A stretch of DNA of 64,000 nucleotides from contig NZ_RJAC01000001.1 of NCBI RefSeq assembly GCF_003999975.1, forward strand, positions 620,001 through 684,000, in the 5' to 3' direction. Both the position numbers and the translations under genes were made by a program. Source of the DNA: Actinoplanes solisilvae. GTDB lineage: Bacteria; Actinomycetota; Actinomycetes; Mycobacteriales; Micromonosporaceae. Positions 62,341 through 64,000 of the stretch are shown here, piece by piece; position 1 is the first letter of the stretch, and every line of letters begins with the position of its first letter. The notes beneath the pieces are model-generated. The model was not told the origin of the DNA, did no database searches, and saw nothing but the letters and a program-made list of their open reading frames with translations.

Positions 62341-63921
62341 GTGACCACCCACCAGGACGACGCAGTCCGGGCAGACATCCACACCACCGCCGGCAAGCTC
62401 GACGATCTCGCCCGGCGCACCGACGAGGCCGTGCACGCCGGCTCGGCCCGCGCGGTCGAGAAGCAGCACGCCCGCGGCAAGAAGACGGCCCGCGAACGCA
62501 TCGAGATGCTGCTCGACGAGGGGTCGTTCGTGGAGCTCGACGGGCTCGCCCGGCACCGCTCGACCGCCTTCGGCCTCGACAAGAACCGCCCGTACGGTGA
62601 CGGCGTCGTAACCGGATACGGCACCGTCGACGGCCGGCAGATCTGCGTCTTCTCCCAGGACTTCACCGTCTTCGGCGGATCGCTCGGCGAGGTCTTCGGC
62701 GAGAAGATCGTCAAGGTCCTCGACCTGGCCATGAAGATCGGCTGCCCGATCATCGGGATCAACGACTCCGGCGGCGCCCGCATCCAGGAGGGCGTGGTCG
62801 CGCTCGGCCTCTACGCCGACATCTTCTTCCGCAACGTGCGGGCCAGCGGCGTCATCCCGCAGATCTCGCTGATCATGGGCCCGTGCGCGGGCGGGGCGGT
62901 CTACTCCCCCGCGATCACCGACTTCACCGTGATGGTCGACCAGACCTCGCACATGTTCATCACCGGCCCCGACGTGATCAAGACGGTCACCGGCGAAGAG
63001 GTCGGCATGGAGGAGCTGGGCGGCGCCCGCACCCACAACACGCGCAGCGGCAACGCCCACTACCTGGCCTCCGACGAGGACGACGCGATCGACTACGTGC
63101 GCGCGCTGCTGTCCTACCTGCCGTCGAACAACCTGGACGAGCCGGTGGTCTTCGAGGAGCCGGCGACCCTCGAACCCGATCTGGCCCTGGACACCCTGAT
63201 CCCCGATTCCGCCAATCAGCCGTACGACATCAAGGTCGTCGTCGAGACGGTGGTGGACGACTTCCTGGAAGTCCAGCCGCTGTACGCGCAGAACATCGTG
63301 ATCGGCTTCGGGCGGGTCGAGGGGCGTCCGGTCGGCGTGGTCGCGAACCAGCCCCTCAACCTGGCCGGCACGCTCGACATCGCGGCCTCCGAGAAGGCGG
63401 CCCGCTTCGTGCGCACCTGCGACGCCTTCAACATCCCGGTGGTGACCTTCGTCGACGTCCCCGGCTTCCTGCCCGGCACGTCGCAGGAGTGGGACGGCAT
63501 CATCCGCCGGGGCGCCAAACTGATCTACGCGTACGCCGAGGCGACCGTCCCGAAGGTCACCGTGATCACGCGGAAGGCGTACGGCGGGGCCTACGACGTG
63601 ATGGGATCCAAGCACCTCGGTGCCGACCTCAACTTCGCGTGGCCCACCGCCCAGATCGCGGTGATGGGGGCGCAGGGCGCGGTCAACATCCTCTACCGGG
63701 GCGAACTGGCCGCCGCCGACGACCCGGCGTCACGGCGGGCCGAGCTGGTCGGAGAGTACGAGGACACGCTGGCCAATCCCTACATCGCGGCCGAGCGCGG
63801 CTACGTCGACGCGGTGATCCGCCCGTCCGAGACGCGCGCCCAGGTCACCCGGGCGTTGCGCACGCTGCGGACCAAGCGCGAGACCCTGCCGCCCAAGAAG
63901 CACGGCAACATCCCGCTCTAG
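62341..63921 (+). CDS. Propionyl/acyl-CoA carboxylase beta subunit (PccB/AccD5 type)
   Basis: This carboxyltransferase of 526 residues moves CO2 from carboxybiotin to propionyl- or acetyl-CoA. Landmarks: [73 protein letters not shown] (oxyanion Gly pair) and [20 protein letters not shown]. The GTG at 62341 is chosen because GAGG lies six bases upstream; 62329 is an alternative. The biotin-carrying alpha subunit is not in the window. Close to birA, as for M. tuberculosis accD5 (from memory), so it probably feeds methylmalonyl-CoA or malonyl-CoA formation. Confidence 0.94.
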   Translation: MTTHQDDAVRADIHTTAGKLDDLARRTDEAVHAGSARAVEKQHARGKKTARERIEMLLDEGSFVELDGLARHRSTAFGLDKNRPYGDGVVTGYGTVDGRQICVFSQDFTVFGGSLGEVFGEKIVKVLDLAMKIGCPIIGINDSGGARIQEGVVALGLYADIFFRNVRASGVIPQISLIMGPCAGGAVYSPAITDFTVMVDQTSHMFITGPDVIKTVTGEEVGMEELGGARTHNTRSGNAHYLASDEDDAIDYVRALLSYLPSNNLDEPVVFEEPATLEPDLALDTLIPDSANQPYDIKVVVETVVDDFLEVQPLYAQNIVIGFGRVEGRPVGVVANQPLNLAGTLDIAASEKAARFVRTCDAFNIPVVTFVDVPGFLPGTSQEWDGIIRRGAKLIYAYAEATVPKVTVITRKAYGGAYDVMGSKHLGADLNFAWPTAQIAVMGAQGAVNILYRGELAAADDPASRRAELVGEYEDTLANPYIAAERGYVDAVIRPSETRAQVTRALRTLRTKRETLPPKKHGNIPL

Positions 63922-64000
63922 TTCGCGGGCAGCCACTGTCCGGCGAGGAGGAACGCGCCGGCCAGCAGGGCGATCAGGTTGACGACCAGGAAGAAGCCGA
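63918..64000 (-). CDS. C-terminal end of a membrane protein (partial)
   Basis: On the minus strand a frame enters from the window edge and stops at 63918-63920, overlapping the carboxylase stop. Its 26 visible residues are strongly hydrophobic ([20 protein letters not shown]) and end in QWLPAN, so it is the last membrane helix of a protein whose start lies outside the window. The family cannot be told. Confidence 0.55.
   Translation of the reverse strand, partial: GFFLVVNLIALLAGAFLLAGQWLPAN

Overview
The window is high-GC DNA with GTG and TTG starts, many 4-base ATGA/GTGA gene overlaps, and genes packed on both strands. Gene content and order point to an actinomycete chromosome, probably Micromonosporaceae (Actinoplanes-like); the family-level placement is inference. 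I see no rRNA, tRNA, CRISPR array or intact insertion sequence. About 70 genes are annotated.

Layout. (1) 1-5.3 kb: an unidentified gene end, a Ser/Asp-repeat membrane protein, and the sdhCAB operon of the mycobacterial Sdh1 type. (2) 5.3-8.9 kb: a TetR/MFS efflux pair with three phased operator sites, an AlkB-type dioxygenase, and a wrecked remnant of an RHS/YD-repeat protein. (3) 9.1-24.7 kb: the main accessory block. It holds a five-gene branched-chain-type ABC uptake system, two short-chain dehydrogenases, a phosphotransferase plus acyl-CoA dehydrogenase pair of the LvaA/LvaC (ACAD10/11) type, a TetR regulator, and on the other strand a second TetR, an aldehyde dehydrogenase, an alcohol dehydrogenase and an uncharacterised protein; a second acyl-CoA dehydrogenase and an acyl-CoA ligase complete it. 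Both control regions, about 12.8 kb apart, carry the same 17-bp palindrome over their promoters, so the block looks like one regulon for uptake and oxidation of a hydroxylated or alcohol-type carboxylate through a 4-hydroxyacyl-CoA phosphorylation route. This is the best candidate in the window for an undescribed system. (4) 24.7-35.3 kb: small accessory and housekeeping genes (MutT-like Nudix, a degenerate pterin-dehydratase-like protein, a PH-domain protein, nucleotidyltransferase, methyltransferase, G5-domain protein, FMN reductase with a divergent MarR/GNAT pair) and a cell-surface glycosylation group (GT-C enzyme, DUF2304, GT2, GtrA). (5) 35.3-40.1 kb: valS and an alkylation-repair pair (Ada-AlkA, Ogt). 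(6) 40.2-54.6 kb: a core block whose content (ychF, vapBC, ispH, xseAB, DUF4245, glpX, phoH, Z-prenyl synthase) recalls M. tuberculosis Rv1086-Rv1114, interleaved with rmuC, a rhomboid protease, a secreted trypsin-like protease, a lytic transglycosylase and otsB. (7) 54.6-64 kb: a geranylgeranyl-reductase-like flavoprotein, pckG, an ECF sigma factor with a fused C-terminal zinc-binding domain, two GtrA proteins, a PH-domain membrane protein, birA, and a propionyl-CoA carboxylase beta subunit.

Regulation visible in the DNA: one perfect CRP-type site upstream of the transglycosylase and two weaker ones before sdhCAB and pckG; about 17 start codons 6-8 bases behind a TANNNT-like box (leaderless-transcript signature); six strict DnaA-box 9-mers, five of them between genes; and several intrinsic-terminator hairpins at operon ends. 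All operator and promoter calls are from reading by eye and have not been scored statistically.
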